Shown: piece by piece, positions 22,949-29,569 of the stretch | How the letters are laid out: every line of letters begins with the position of its first letter | Numbering within the stretch: the stretch's first letter is position 1 | Notes under the pieces: generated by a model | Seen by the model: only the letters and a program-made list of their open reading frames with translations | Database searches by the model: none | What the model was told of the DNA's origin: nothing | Source of the DNA: DATKWU01 sp964653685 | GTDB taxonomy: Bacteria; Patescibacteriota; Microgenomatia; PFEM01; JAHIFH01 | DNA: 33,398 nt | Reading direction: 5' to 3' | NCBI GenBank assembly: GCA_964653685.1 | Contig: CAZZHA010000003.1 | Location: 1 to 33,398, forward strand | Translations under genes and position numbers: made by a program

Positions 22949-24047
22949 ACTTTTTGATAAAATCTTTTATCTCTTTTTTAAACTTCTCTTTAGAAAACTT
23001 TTTCGCTTGTTTACGGCAGTCCTCTGGTTTATATTTCTCTTGCTTAAAATTTTTTAAAACCGTCACCAAACTTTTAACTGTTGGTTTATTAAAAAATTCT
23101 CCAGTTTTTCCTTCAACTACTGACTCTAAATATCCCCCACCCCGAAAAGCAATTACTGGCCTGCCTGCAGCCATCGCCTCTACTGGCGTCACTCCGAAAT
23201 CTTCGTCCATTGCTAGAGCTAGGAAAGCCCGACACTGACCATAATAGCGATAAAGCTCTTCATCAGAAACTCGCCCTAGAAACTCTACTCCTCTGCCCTT
23301 CAGAGATTCCAACCTACCGCCAAACCACTTCAATCCTGCTGGTTCACCCAAAACCTTTAAAGATACCTTGGCTTTTTTAGCTGCCTCTGTTGCTAATTCA
23401 ATTCCTTTAGCTCCTACTATTCGAGAAACAATTAAATAATAGTCCTTAGGCTTCGTGTTGTGTGTAGCCTTAATAATTTTCTCCACCTCAACTGCCGGGT
23501 AAATAACAGTTGAATTGCGCCGATAAAATTTCTTCACTCTACCAGCAACGTTTTTAGAATTAACAATAAACTTGTCTACCTGTTGGGCTGACTGGTAATC
23601 ATAAGGTCTCAAAAAATGATTAATCATCGTGGCGTAAATCCGTATCGGCCAATAGCGTCGCCATTCAATGGAAGTCGGATAGCCATATAAATAGCGCGGC
23701 GGAGTGTGACAATAACAAATTACCTTTGTTTTAGGCCCCAAACGAAAACCCCGAGTAATATACCAAGAAGCAGAAGTAATCACTAAATCATAATCCTTAA
23801 AATTAAAGCTTTTCCAAATTAGAGGCGTTAAAAATCTAAAAGGGCTATAAAGATTCTTGTATTTAATCAAGGGGGCCAACCAAGACTCAATTACCTTGGT
23901 ATTGGAAAAAGCCTTACCAGCCGCCGAATTCTGGCGCCAAAAGGCCGTATAAATCGGCGCTTCAGGCCAAATCTCATGCAAGGCCATTAAAACTCTTTCC
24001 GCCCCACCATACTCCCTCAAATAATCATGAACTAAAGCAACTTTCAT
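22941..24047 (-). CDS. GT4-family glycosyltransferase
   Basis: A 368-aa GT-B enzyme. It has an N-terminal 'GGAERVL' (14-20), 'YCHTPPRYLY' near 112-121 (a motif of mannosyl/glycosyltransferases of the WbaZ type) and the E282-x7-E290 pair in 'EDFGVTPVEAMAAGRPVIAF' for nucleotide-sugar binding. The likely product is a cell-surface glycan or glycolipid; donor and acceptor are not known. ATG 24047 directly follows the TAA of the exonuclease gene. It sits among DNA repair genes, which looks like operon packing rather than shared function. Confidence 0.88.
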   Translation of the reverse strand: MKVALVHDYLREYGGAERVLMALHEIWPEAPIYTAFWRQNSAAGKAFSNTKVIESWLAPLIKYKNLYSPFRFLTPLIWKSFNFKDYDLVITSASWYITRGFRLGPKTKVICYCHTPPRYLYGYPTSIEWRRYWPIRIYATMINHFLRPYDYQSAQQVDKFIVNSKNVAGRVKKFYRRNSTVIYPAVEVEKIIKATHNTKPKDYYLIVSRIVGAKGIELATEAAKKAKVSLKVLGEPAGLKWFGGRLESLKGRGVEFLGRVSDEELYRYYGQCRAFLALAMDEDFGVTPVEAMAAGRPVIAFRGGGYLESVVEGKTGEFFNKPTVKSLVTVLKNFKQEKYKPEDCRKQAKKFSKEKFKKEIKDFIKKYA

Positions 24048-24962
24048 TTATAAAAGCTCCATTTGTTTGTTTTTATTTTTCTCTTTTTTCCTTTTGATTT
24101 CCATCCCCGGTAATTTATTAACTAAACTTTTAAAGCCTAATTCCTGGAAAAGTTTAATCGCCTTTTCCTGATCATAGTCATGAAGCCGACAGGCTTTAAG
24201 ATTAAGCTCAATCGGCACTTTAGTCACAATCGTCGCTAATTTTTTTGAAAGAGCGGCGCTTTCGGCTCCTTCGGTCAAAAGTTCAGCAATTTTTGGTTTG
24301 AGCTTATTAAGATTATTATAAATAGTATCTAAATCTTGATATTGGTTAAGCAAGATTACGGCCGTTTTTGGACCTATCCCCGGAACACCAGGATAGTTAT
24401 CAGAAGCATCGCCGATTAAAGCTTTATAATCAATTACCTGTTCAGGTTTAATCCCCATTTCTTTTTTAACTTTTTTTGGATCAAAGATTATTGGCCTAGA
24501 AAAGCCTTTTTGGGGAGCATAAATTTTTACTCGCGGTTTGACTAACTGTAATAAATCCTTATCACCAGTCACAATCATTGCTTCTAATCGCCTCTTGGCG
24601 GCTTGATTAGCTAAAGTCCCAATAACATCATCAGCTTCATAACCCTCCATCGCAAAGATGGGCATATTAAGAGTCCTGACAACTTGAAAGACCCGCTCAA
24701 GTTGATTCTCTAATTCCTCCTCCATCTTAGGCCGCTGAGCTTGGTAGCCAAGGAATTCTTTATGTCTAAAAGTAGGTTTGGGTAAATCAAAAGCCACGGC
24801 TACATATTCTGGATGGAGATCTTTAAGAACATTCAAAAGCATTCGGGTGAAGCCATAAACAGCATTGACAATCTCACCATGACGAGTTTTTAAAGTCGGA
24901 GGAAAAGCATAGTAAGCTCGGTGAATAATGGCGTGACCATCAATTAAAACGAGGCGTTTCAT
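24048..24962 (-). CDS. Stand-alone 5'-3' exonuclease (PolA N-domain type)
   Basis: A 304-aa FEN/PolA-exo nuclease without polymerase or 3'-5' domains. It opens 'LVLIDGHAIIHRAYYAF', then 'VAVAFDLPKPTFRH', 'EGYEADDVIGTLA', 'VTGDKDLLQLV' and the helix-hairpin-helix 'IGDASDNYPGVPGIGPKTA'. All acidic metal ligands expected in these motifs are present. The C-terminus is a Lys-rich tail ending QMELL (300-304), a plausible sliding-clamp binding peptide. It would remove RNA primers and flaps. It is shorter than full-length PolA by the entire polymerase; whether a polymerase is encoded elsewhere is unknown. Confidence 0.92.
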   Translation of the reverse strand: MKRLVLIDGHAIIHRAYYAFPPTLKTRHGEIVNAVYGFTRMLLNVLKDLHPEYVAVAFDLPKPTFRHKEFLGYQAQRPKMEEELENQLERVFQVVRTLNMPIFAMEGYEADDVIGTLANQAAKRRLEAMIVTGDKDLLQLVKPRVKIYAPQKGFSRPIIFDPKKVKKEMGIKPEQVIDYKALIGDASDNYPGVPGIGPKTAVILLNQYQDLDTIYNNLNKLKPKIAELLTEGAESAALSKKLATIVTKVPIELNLKACRLHDYDQEKAIKLFQELGFKSLVNKLPGMEIKRKKEKNKNKQMELL

Positions 24963-24975
24963 TTCGTATCACCTC

Positions 24976-26826
24976 TTATTTTTTCTTCCCGATTAATTTT
25001 TCAAATTCCTCTTCATCAACCGTTTCTTGTTCAAGCAATTTCTTGGCAACCAAATCAAGTTTTTTCCTATTCTTTTTAATAACTTCTAGAGCTTTTTTGT
25101 AACCTTCATCAATAATTCGTTTGATCTCTTGGTCAACTTTAGCTTGCATTTGAGGACTCAACTCTGAAGGCTGAACCCAAGAATGGCCATATTCCGTGAT
25201 TTCCACCTGAGGACCAAGGAAAATTGGCCCTAATTTACTCATACCAAAATCAATCACCATACTTCGGGCAATTCTGGTGGCCTTATCAATATCTGAAGCC
25301 GCTCCGGCCGTAAATTCATTGAAAATCATTTCTTCGGCGGCTCGACCACCTAATAAGGAAGTAATCGTCTCTAAAAGATGAGAACGAGTTTCATTATAGC
25401 GATCTTTTTGGGGCGGGATTAAGGTAAAGCCCAGGGCGATTCCCCGAGAGACAATCGAAACCCGATGAACCGGATCCATATGAGGCAACATATGGGTGAC
25501 AATGGCGTGACCAGCTTCATGATAAGCCGTCATCTTCTTTTCCTCATCAGACTGGAGTCGTTTCTTTTCCGGCCCTAGTTTAACTTTAGTGGCCGCTTCC
25601 TCAATTTCATCCATACTAATTGCCTTCTTATTTTGGCGGGCGACTAAAATCGCCGCCTCATTTAACATGTTTTCGATATCGGCACCAGAAAAACCCACTG
25701 TTCTTTTGGCAACTCTTTTCCAAAAAATACCCTTAACAAAAGGTTTACCTCGAGCATGAATCTTAATAATCGCTTCACGATCTTCAATATCGGGCATATC
25801 AAGAGTCACCCGACGATCAAATCTGCCGGGACGAAGTAGGGCTGGATCCAATAAATCACCCCGATTAGTTGCCGCCAAAACAAGCACATTATCATTGGGC
25901 GTAAAACCATCCATTTCCACTAAGATCTGGTTTAGTGTCTGTTCTCGCTCATCATGACCACCACCAGCAATGCCCATACCTCGCTGTCTGCCTATGGCAT
26001 CAATCTCATCAATAAAAATAATGGCAGGAGCTGCTTTTTTAGCGTTTTCAAACAAATCTCTTACCCGACTGGCTCCGACCCCAACTAACATCTCCATAAA
26101 CTCCGAGCCAGCCATAGAGAAAAAAGGGACACCTACTTCGCCAGCAACCGCCTTTGCTAATAAAGTCTTACCCGTCCCGGAAGGGCCAATTAACAAAACC
26201 CCTTTAGGTGTCCTTGCGCCTAAGCGACGATATTTCCCTGGATGTTTCAAAAAGTCAACCACTTCTTCTAGCTCACTCTTTGCCTCCTCGACTCCGGCGA
26301 CGTCATTAAAAGTAAATGTTTGTCTGCCTTTAGCAAATAATTTAGCCCTAGAGCGACCAAAAGAAAAAATGGAGTCTTGGGCGCCTCGAGCTTGGCGAAA
26401 GATAAAAAAGAAAAAAACAACCATTAAACCAAGTGGCAAAAGAGTCGCTAAAATCTCTACCCAAGCCTTAGAAAGACTAGTGTCTTTAATTTCTATCTCC
26501 ACTTTTTCTGGCTCAATCCCTTCTTGTTGAAGGATTTCTGTTAAACTAATCCCTGGCTCTTTGCGTGAAGTCATTATTTTTTCTCCTTCGTAAGTGAGAT
26601 TAAGCTGATCGTCAACAACCTCAACTTTTTTAATTTTCTCTTGTTTAATATCGTTAATCACCTGGGAAAGAGGAATTCCTTCATTGGTAACCGATTCACC
26701 GCGGAAAGAAACAAAAAAAGAGGTAATGATCAAGGCCAGTAACCCCCAAATAAGTAAGCTTTTAAGATTCAGCTTGAACTTGAATTGAAATTTTTTTGTT
26801 GGTTTAAAAGTTAATTTGTTTTTCAT
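24976..26826 (-). CDS. ftsH: ATP-dependent zinc metalloprotease FtsH
   Basis: A 616-aa membrane AAA+ protease. TM1 is about 24-42, a short extracytoplasmic domain follows, TM2 is about 124-144, Walker A GPSGTGKT at 214-221, Walker B IFIDEIDA at 270-277, a Arg-rich second region of homology ('LLRPGRFDRR') and the zinc site HEAGH at 436-440. Residue numbers are from ATG 26826, which overlaps the GNAT stop by 1 nt and has AAGG upstream; a GTG one codon earlier is less likely. The enzyme degrades misfolded membrane proteins. Confidence 0.97.
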   Translation of the reverse strand: MKNKLTFKPTKKFQFKFKLNLKSLLIWGLLALIITSFFVSFRGESVTNEGIPLSQVINDIKQEKIKKVEVVDDQLNLTYEGEKIMTSRKEPGISLTEILQQEGIEPEKVEIEIKDTSLSKAWVEILATLLPLGLMVVFFFFIFRQARGAQDSIFSFGRSRAKLFAKGRQTFTFNDVAGVEEAKSELEEVVDFLKHPGKYRRLGARTPKGVLLIGPSGTGKTLLAKAVAGEVGVPFFSMAGSEFMEMLVGVGASRVRDLFENAKKAAPAIIFIDEIDAIGRQRGMGIAGGGHDEREQTLNQILVEMDGFTPNDNVLVLAATNRGDLLDPALLRPGRFDRRVTLDMPDIEDREAIIKIHARGKPFVKGIFWKRVAKRTVGFSGADIENMLNEAAILVARQNKKAISMDEIEEAATKVKLGPEKKRLQSDEEKKMTAYHEAGHAIVTHMLPHMDPVHRVSIVSRGIALGFTLIPPQKDRYNETRSHLLETITSLLGGRAAEEMIFNEFTAGAASDIDKATRIARSMVIDFGMSKLGPIFLGPQVEITEYGHSWVQPSELSPQMQAKVDQEIKRIIDEGYKKALEVIKKNRKKLDLVAKKLLEQETVDEEEFEKLIGKKK

Positions 26827-27398
26827 CACCTTAATTTTTTTCGCATGACCACATTATCATGACGGATAATTTTCTTTTTCGTGGCGGCTTTAAAAACTTT
26901 TTCAAAACCCAGTTCTTTCCAGAGCGCTACCGGCCCACAAGAAACTTGATTAAGTGATTTTAGCTGTTTAACAGGATAAGTATCAACTGTTCTCACTCCT
27001 CTCCTTTTGAGATCACGAAGAACGATTCTAATCAAACGTTTGGCCAATCCCTTGCTCCGATAATTAGTATCAATGGTCACACAGGTAATGCACCAACCAT
27101 TACGGGGAATTGGCGCCATATCCTTGTAAAAAATCTTGGCAGTTTCGAATTCATTAATGGGTCCAAATTGGATGTAACCTATGGCTTTTTGTCTTTTACC
27201 CCAAAGTAAAAGCTTGCCTAAACTACCATATTTATCTGCTTTTCTCAGAAACCATTTCTTTTTTTGTTTAACCAAATCAAGCTTACCATCTTTTTTACCC
27301 ATCCAAAAAAAACATTCTTGACAATTATAACGACGGTCAGCGGTTCGAGGAATTTCTTCGAAGTTCTTCTCGCTAATATCAACAATTTTTACTTCCAC
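26826..27398 (-). CDS. GNAT-family acetyltransferase
   Basis: A 190-aa protein with an N-terminal 'YNCQECFFWMG' Cys pair (possible metal or redox site) and a GNAT core: 'AIGYIQFGP', then 'GWCITCVTIDTNYRSKGLAKRLIR' as the acetyl-CoA loop, followed by 'ALWKELGFEKV'. The substrate is unknown. The start is GTG 27398, with an extended -10 box ending 6 nt before it and a -35 box 17 nt further up, so the message is probably leaderless. It heads an operon with ftsH, the exonuclease, the glycosyltransferase and mutM. Confidence 0.85.
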   Translation of the reverse strand: MEVKIVDISEKNFEEIPRTADRRYNCQECFFWMGKKDGKLDLVKQKKKWFLRKADKYGSLGKLLLWGKRQKAIGYIQFGPINEFETAKIFYKDMAPIPRNGWCITCVTIDTNYRSKGLAKRLIRIVLRDLKRRGVRTVDTYPVKQLKSLNQVSCGPVALWKELGFEKVFKAATKKKIIRHDNVVMRKKLR

Positions 27399-27404
27399 AG
27401 AGTA

Positions 27405-27433
27405 ATTTTACCAAAATTTAAGCCTAATAACAA
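27405..27433 (-). promoter_or_regulatory. Promoter for GNAT-ftsH operon (TTGTTA-17-TAAAAT)
   Basis: TTGTTA (27433-27428), 17-nt spacer ending in TGG, TAAAAT (27410-27405). The hexamer ends 6 nt before GTG 27398. Confidence 0.6.
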
Positions 27434-27442
27434 TGATTAATG

Positions 27443-27769
27443 TTACCTGACCATTGTCCCTGGAGAAACTTCAGGAGCCTGGATAAGAACGGCTTTACCT
27501 TCAAAATCGGCACACAAAATCATTCCCTGACTCTCTTCACCCATCATCTTTTTAGGTTCAAGATTGGCCACAAAGATAAAGTTTTTCTTAATCAAATCTT
27601 CTGGCTGGTACCACTCGGCAATACCTGCCAAAATAGTTCTAGGCTCTTTTTCGCCTAGATCAACTTTCATTTTGATTAAACTCCGACTTTCAGAGATTTT
27701 TTCGGCTTCTAAAATCTTACCAATCTGTAAATCAAGACGCTGAAATTCAGTGAAAGAAACTAAATTCAT
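27443..27769 (-). CDS. tRNA-binding OB-fold protein (MetRS C-domain/CsaA type)
   Basis: A 108-aa protein that is only the EMAPII-like tRNA-binding fold: 'FQRLDLQIGKILEAEKISESRSLIKMKVDLGEKEPRTILAGIA' pattern, then 'NFIFVANLEPKKMMGEESQGMILCAD' and 'PEVSPGTMVR'. In many bacteria this is the dimerising C-terminus of methionyl-tRNA synthetase; here it is a free protein. ATG 27769 overlaps the trpS stop by 4 nt, so it is made with TrpRS. It could assist a MetRS encoded elsewhere. The operon also carries both Met-type tRNAs just upstream. Confidence 0.9.
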   Translation of the reverse strand: MNLVSFTEFQRLDLQIGKILEAEKISESRSLIKMKVDLGEKEPRTILAGIAEWYQPEDLIKKNFIFVANLEPKKMMGEESQGMILCADFEGKAVLIQAPEVSPGTMVR

Positions 27770-28749
27770 AGTAATCCCATGACCTCCTTAGCTTCCTGAA
27801 GAGTTTGTTTAGCGATTTTAGAACAATATTTTCGTCCCTCTTCAAGAATTTTATCAACTTCTTCAGGATGCTCTTCGTAATACCTTCTTCGCTCCTGAAT
27901 TGGTTTAAGCTCTTTAAAAATCGCTTTAGCCAGTCTTTCTTTTAATTCAGCATATTTAATCCCTTTGTCCAAATATTGTTTCTCGTATTTCTGACGGGTT
28001 TGTTTACCTATAAATAATTCCACTAATTGTAAGAGATTGGCAATACCGCCCTCCTTAGGTATTAATTGACCTTTGCCAATATCAGTTGGTACTTTGGCTA
28101 ATCTTTCTTTAATCGTTTTTAAATCATCAGTCAGAAGAAGATGACTACCTTCAATTGTTTTACTCATCTTGCCTTTTCCAGTTAAAGAAGGAATGTATTC
28201 CCCTTTAGTAGCAAACCTCTTGGCCTCAGGGAAAATAGGTTTAAACATCCGGTTAAATTTACGAGCTACTTCCCGGGTCAATTCTAAATGAGGTTCCTGA
28301 TCAACCCCTACCGGCACTAAAACCGCTTTGTAGATAAGAATATCGGCCGCCATTAAAATCGGATAATATAAAAGTCCTAAATTACCATATTTGGGAAATT
28401 GGGCTTTTTTATCTTTGTAAGTCGGTAGTTGTTCTAATCTAGAAACAGGGAAAATCGTGCTAAAAAGATAAGCTAATTCGAGATGTTCAGGAACCTGAGA
28501 CTGAATCATTAAGTGACACTTTTTAGGGTCCAAGCCAGCCCCAAGATAATCCAAAACTACTGCCTGAACATCCTGTTGGAGACTTTTAGGATTATAAGGA
28601 GTCGTAATGCCATGTAAATCCACCACGCCATAAATGCAGTCTAAATCTCCCTTCTCTTGAAGGGCAATATAGCCTTTAATACCACCCAAGTAGTTGCCCA
28701 AATGCAACCTACCGGTCGGTCTGGTCCCAGAAAAAACTCTTTTTTTCAT
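27766..28749 (-). CDS. trpS: Tryptophanyl-tRNA synthetase
   Basis: A 327-aa class Ic synthetase. Its HIGH motif is HLGN at 16-19, 'PVGVDQEPHLELTR' at 146-159 is the Trp/ATP pocket, and the KMSKS loop is KMSKT at 194-198. It charges tRNA-Trp, whose own gene lies 5 nt upstream. ATG 28749 is only 5 nt after the tRNA discriminator base and no Shine-Dalgarno is available in the spacer, so the mature message is almost leaderless once the tRNA is excised. Expression probably depends on the upstream Trp leader and terminator. Confidence 0.97.
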   Translation of the reverse strand: MKKRVFSGTRPTGRLHLGNYLGGIKGYIALQEKGDLDCIYGVVDLHGITTPYNPKSLQQDVQAVVLDYLGAGLDPKKCHLMIQSQVPEHLELAYLFSTIFPVSRLEQLPTYKDKKAQFPKYGNLGLLYYPILMAADILIYKAVLVPVGVDQEPHLELTREVARKFNRMFKPIFPEAKRFATKGEYIPSLTGKGKMSKTIEGSHLLLTDDLKTIKERLAKVPTDIGKGQLIPKEGGIANLLQLVELFIGKQTRQKYEKQYLDKGIKYAELKERLAKAIFKELKPIQERRRYYEEHPEEVDKILEEGRKYCSKIAKQTLQEAKEVMGLL

Positions 28750-28754
28750 TTTAG

Positions 28755-28826
28755 CAGGCCCGGGAGGATTCGAACCTCCACGAGCGGTTTTGGAGACCGC
28801 TATGCTACCATTGACATCACGGGCCT
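28755..28826 (-). tRNA. tRNA-Trp (anticodon CCA)
   Basis: A 72-nt cloverleaf. The acceptor is AGGCCCG/CGGGCCT, the anticodon stem GCGGT/ACCGC with loop CTCCAAA (CCA), the T stem GGAGG/CCTCC, and the discriminator is G73, a TrpRS identity base. The 3' CCA is not encoded. trpS begins 5 nt later, and the leader terminator ends 15 nt upstream. Confidence 0.96.
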
Positions 28827-28841
28827 AAATTATCTTCCACT

Positions 28842-28868
28842 AAAAAACTCGCCGCCGCTCGACGAGTT
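28842..28868 (-). terminator. Intrinsic terminator in the trp leader (attenuator)
   Basis: Stem AACTCGTCG (28868-28860) with CGGCGAGTT (28854-28846): 9 bp with one G-U and a 5-nt loop AGCGG, followed by TTTTTT. It stands between a promoter and the tRNA-Trp/trpS unit, where a constitutive terminator would make little sense. CCGCCG (28897-28892), directly after the leader stop codon, is complementary to CGGCGG (28857-28852) in its loop and 3' arm, a possible antiterminator. A 4-bp hairpin CGGT/ACCG around the stop codon could in turn hold that segment. The pairing model is inference. Confidence 0.8.
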
Positions 28869-28897
28869 ACTTTTTCAAACACCAAACCCCCCGGCGG

Positions 28898-28957
28898 TTA
28901 TTTACCGGTTAGTTTACCCCACCAAGAAATGATCATTTCCTTAATTTTTCCTACCAT
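28898..28957 (-). CDS. Trp leader peptide (19 aa)
   Basis: A short reading frame, MVGKIKEMIISWWGKLTGK then TAA, with adjacent Trp codons at 12-13. ATG 28957 lies 9 nt after the -10 box, as for other near-leaderless genes here; an internal ATG (codon 8, 28936) has AAGG close by as an alternative start. The TAA is immediately followed by the CCGCCG segment that can pair with the terminator. A ribosome finishing the peptide would cover that segment, and one stalled at Trp would leave it free. This is the design of trp/his-type attenuators. Confidence 0.7.
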   Translation of the reverse strand: MVGKIKEMIISWWGKLTGK

Positions 28958-28966
28958 ATTATCCCT

Positions 28967-28995
28967 ATTCTATTTTTAACTCCCAAGCTTGTCAA
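28967..28995 (-). promoter_or_regulatory. Promoter of the trp leader-tRNA-Trp-trpS operon
   Basis: Perfect TTGACA (28995-28990), exactly 17 nt of spacer and TAGAAT (28972-28967). The -35 box begins 1 nt after the 3' end of the tRNA-Met gene. Confidence 0.75.
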
Positions 28996-28996
28996 G

Positions 28997-29070
28997 TAGC
29001 AGGGGTGGGAGTTGAACCCACGACCTTCGGTTTATGAATCCGATGCTCTAACCAACTGAGCTACCCTGCC
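28997..29070 (-). tRNA. tRNA-Met, elongator (anticodon CAT)
   Basis: A 74-nt cloverleaf: acceptor GGCAGGG/CCCTGCT with G1-U72, D stem GCTC/GAGC, anticodon stem TCGGA/ACCGA (an A31-A39 mismatch) with loop TTCATAA, T stem GTGGG/CCCAC, A73. No CCA encoded. A CAT anticodon could also be tRNA-Ile2 (lysidine-modified), but the sequence looks like elongator Met and a tRNA-Ile(UAU) is present elsewhere in the window. Its 5' G follows the CCA of tRNA-fMet with no spacer. Confidence 0.88.
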
Positions 29071-29143
29071 TGGTTGCGGGGCTAGGAGTTGAACCTAGTC
29101 GGTGAGGTTATGAGCCTCACGTGCCACCGTACACTACCCCGCT
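29071..29143 (-). tRNA. tRNA-fMet, initiator (anticodon CAT)
   Basis: 73 nt including an encoded CCA. Acceptor bases 2-7 GCGGGG pair with CCCCGC, leaving A1 opposite A72 unpaired, the kind of 1-72 mismatch that marks initiators (C1-A72 in E. coli). The anticodon loop CTCATAA and the 3' end GCAACCA match the initiator. The anticodon stem is TGAGG/CCTCA, so the usual three G-C pairs are reduced to two plus A-U. The D stem is short (GTG/CAC). Confidence 0.9.
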
Positions 29144-29154
29144 CATCAAAGCCT

Positions 29155-29163
29155 ATTTTAGCA
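29155..29163 (-). promoter_or_regulatory. Extended -10 promoter for the fMet/Met tRNA genes
   Basis: TGC-TAAAAT (29163-29155) ends 11 nt before nucleotide 1 of tRNA-fMet, giving a very short 5' precursor. No good -35 box is visible. It lies in the gap after the FtsB-like gene. Confidence 0.5.
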
Positions 29164-29172
29164 AATTTGGGT

Positions 29173-29520
29173 TCAAAAGAAAAGTTTAAACCATTGCTGC
29201 CAATTGGGTAAATTAGATCCAGAAAAAAGGTAAGATTCGCCTGATTCGCCGACGCTTGGCGGGAGAATGACCACGGTTTCTTCAGGTTTTCCCATATTCA
29301 ATCTATTCCTCGCTTCTTGTTCAATAAATTCTTCAGATTGATAGTATTCCTTCTTCTCTAAAAGTGACTGATGTTCTTTTTCTAGCTCCTTCAAATACTC
29401 TTGGGCTCCTCGGACCTGGTCTCCAGCCTTGAAAAGACGATAAATATTCCTAGATAGGCTAATTATAAGCCCAATACCAATTATCACGATAATAACCTTA
29501 ACAAGCCTATTTTGAATCAT
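29173..29520 (-). CDS. FtsB/DivIC-family septum protein
   Basis: A 115-aa bitopic protein: short cytoplasmic start, one membrane helix (about 8-25), a charged coiled coil (about 38-62, 'AQEYLKELEKEHQSLLEKKEYY') and the family ending 'EEFIEQEARNRLNMGKPEETVVILP'. It would act in the FtsL/FtsQ division complex outside the membrane. ATG 29520 has AGGAA upstream. It is divergent from the recombinase gene, whose -35 box begins 9 nt from this start codon. Confidence 0.88.
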   Translation of the reverse strand: MIQNRLVKVIIVIIGIGLIISLSRNIYRLFKAGDQVRGAQEYLKELEKEHQSLLEKKEYYQSEEFIEQEARNRLNMGKPEETVVILPPSVGESGESYLFSGSNLPNWQQWFKLFF

Positions 29521-29528
29521 TTTCCTGA

Positions 29529-29557
29529 TTGACAGTTTTACCTATAGGTGATATTAT
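29529..29557 (+). promoter_or_regulatory. Promoter for the tyrosine recombinase gene
   Basis: TTGACA (29529-29534), 17-nt spacer ending in TGA, TATTAT (29552-29557). The -10 box ends 12 nt before ATG 29570. The spacer holds the palindrome CCTATAGG (29541-29548), and GGGTTTCTACCC (29558-29569) lies between the -10 box and the ATG, so there are two dyads and no Shine-Dalgarno. Confidence 0.7.
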
Positions 29558-29569
29558 GGGTTTCTACCC

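Noticed and set aside
25970..26530. Long plus-strand open frame (about 186 codons) opposite ftsH
   Set aside because: It is antisense to the Walker A/B region of a clear ftsH gene, with no promoter, ribosome site or protein motifs. Codon mirroring explains it.
28842..28957. T-box riboswitch controlling trpS
   Set aside because: The leader is only about 120 nt, and I see no stem I with an AG bulge and no T-box consensus. A UGG-UGG leader frame placed as in trp-type attenuators explains the region better.
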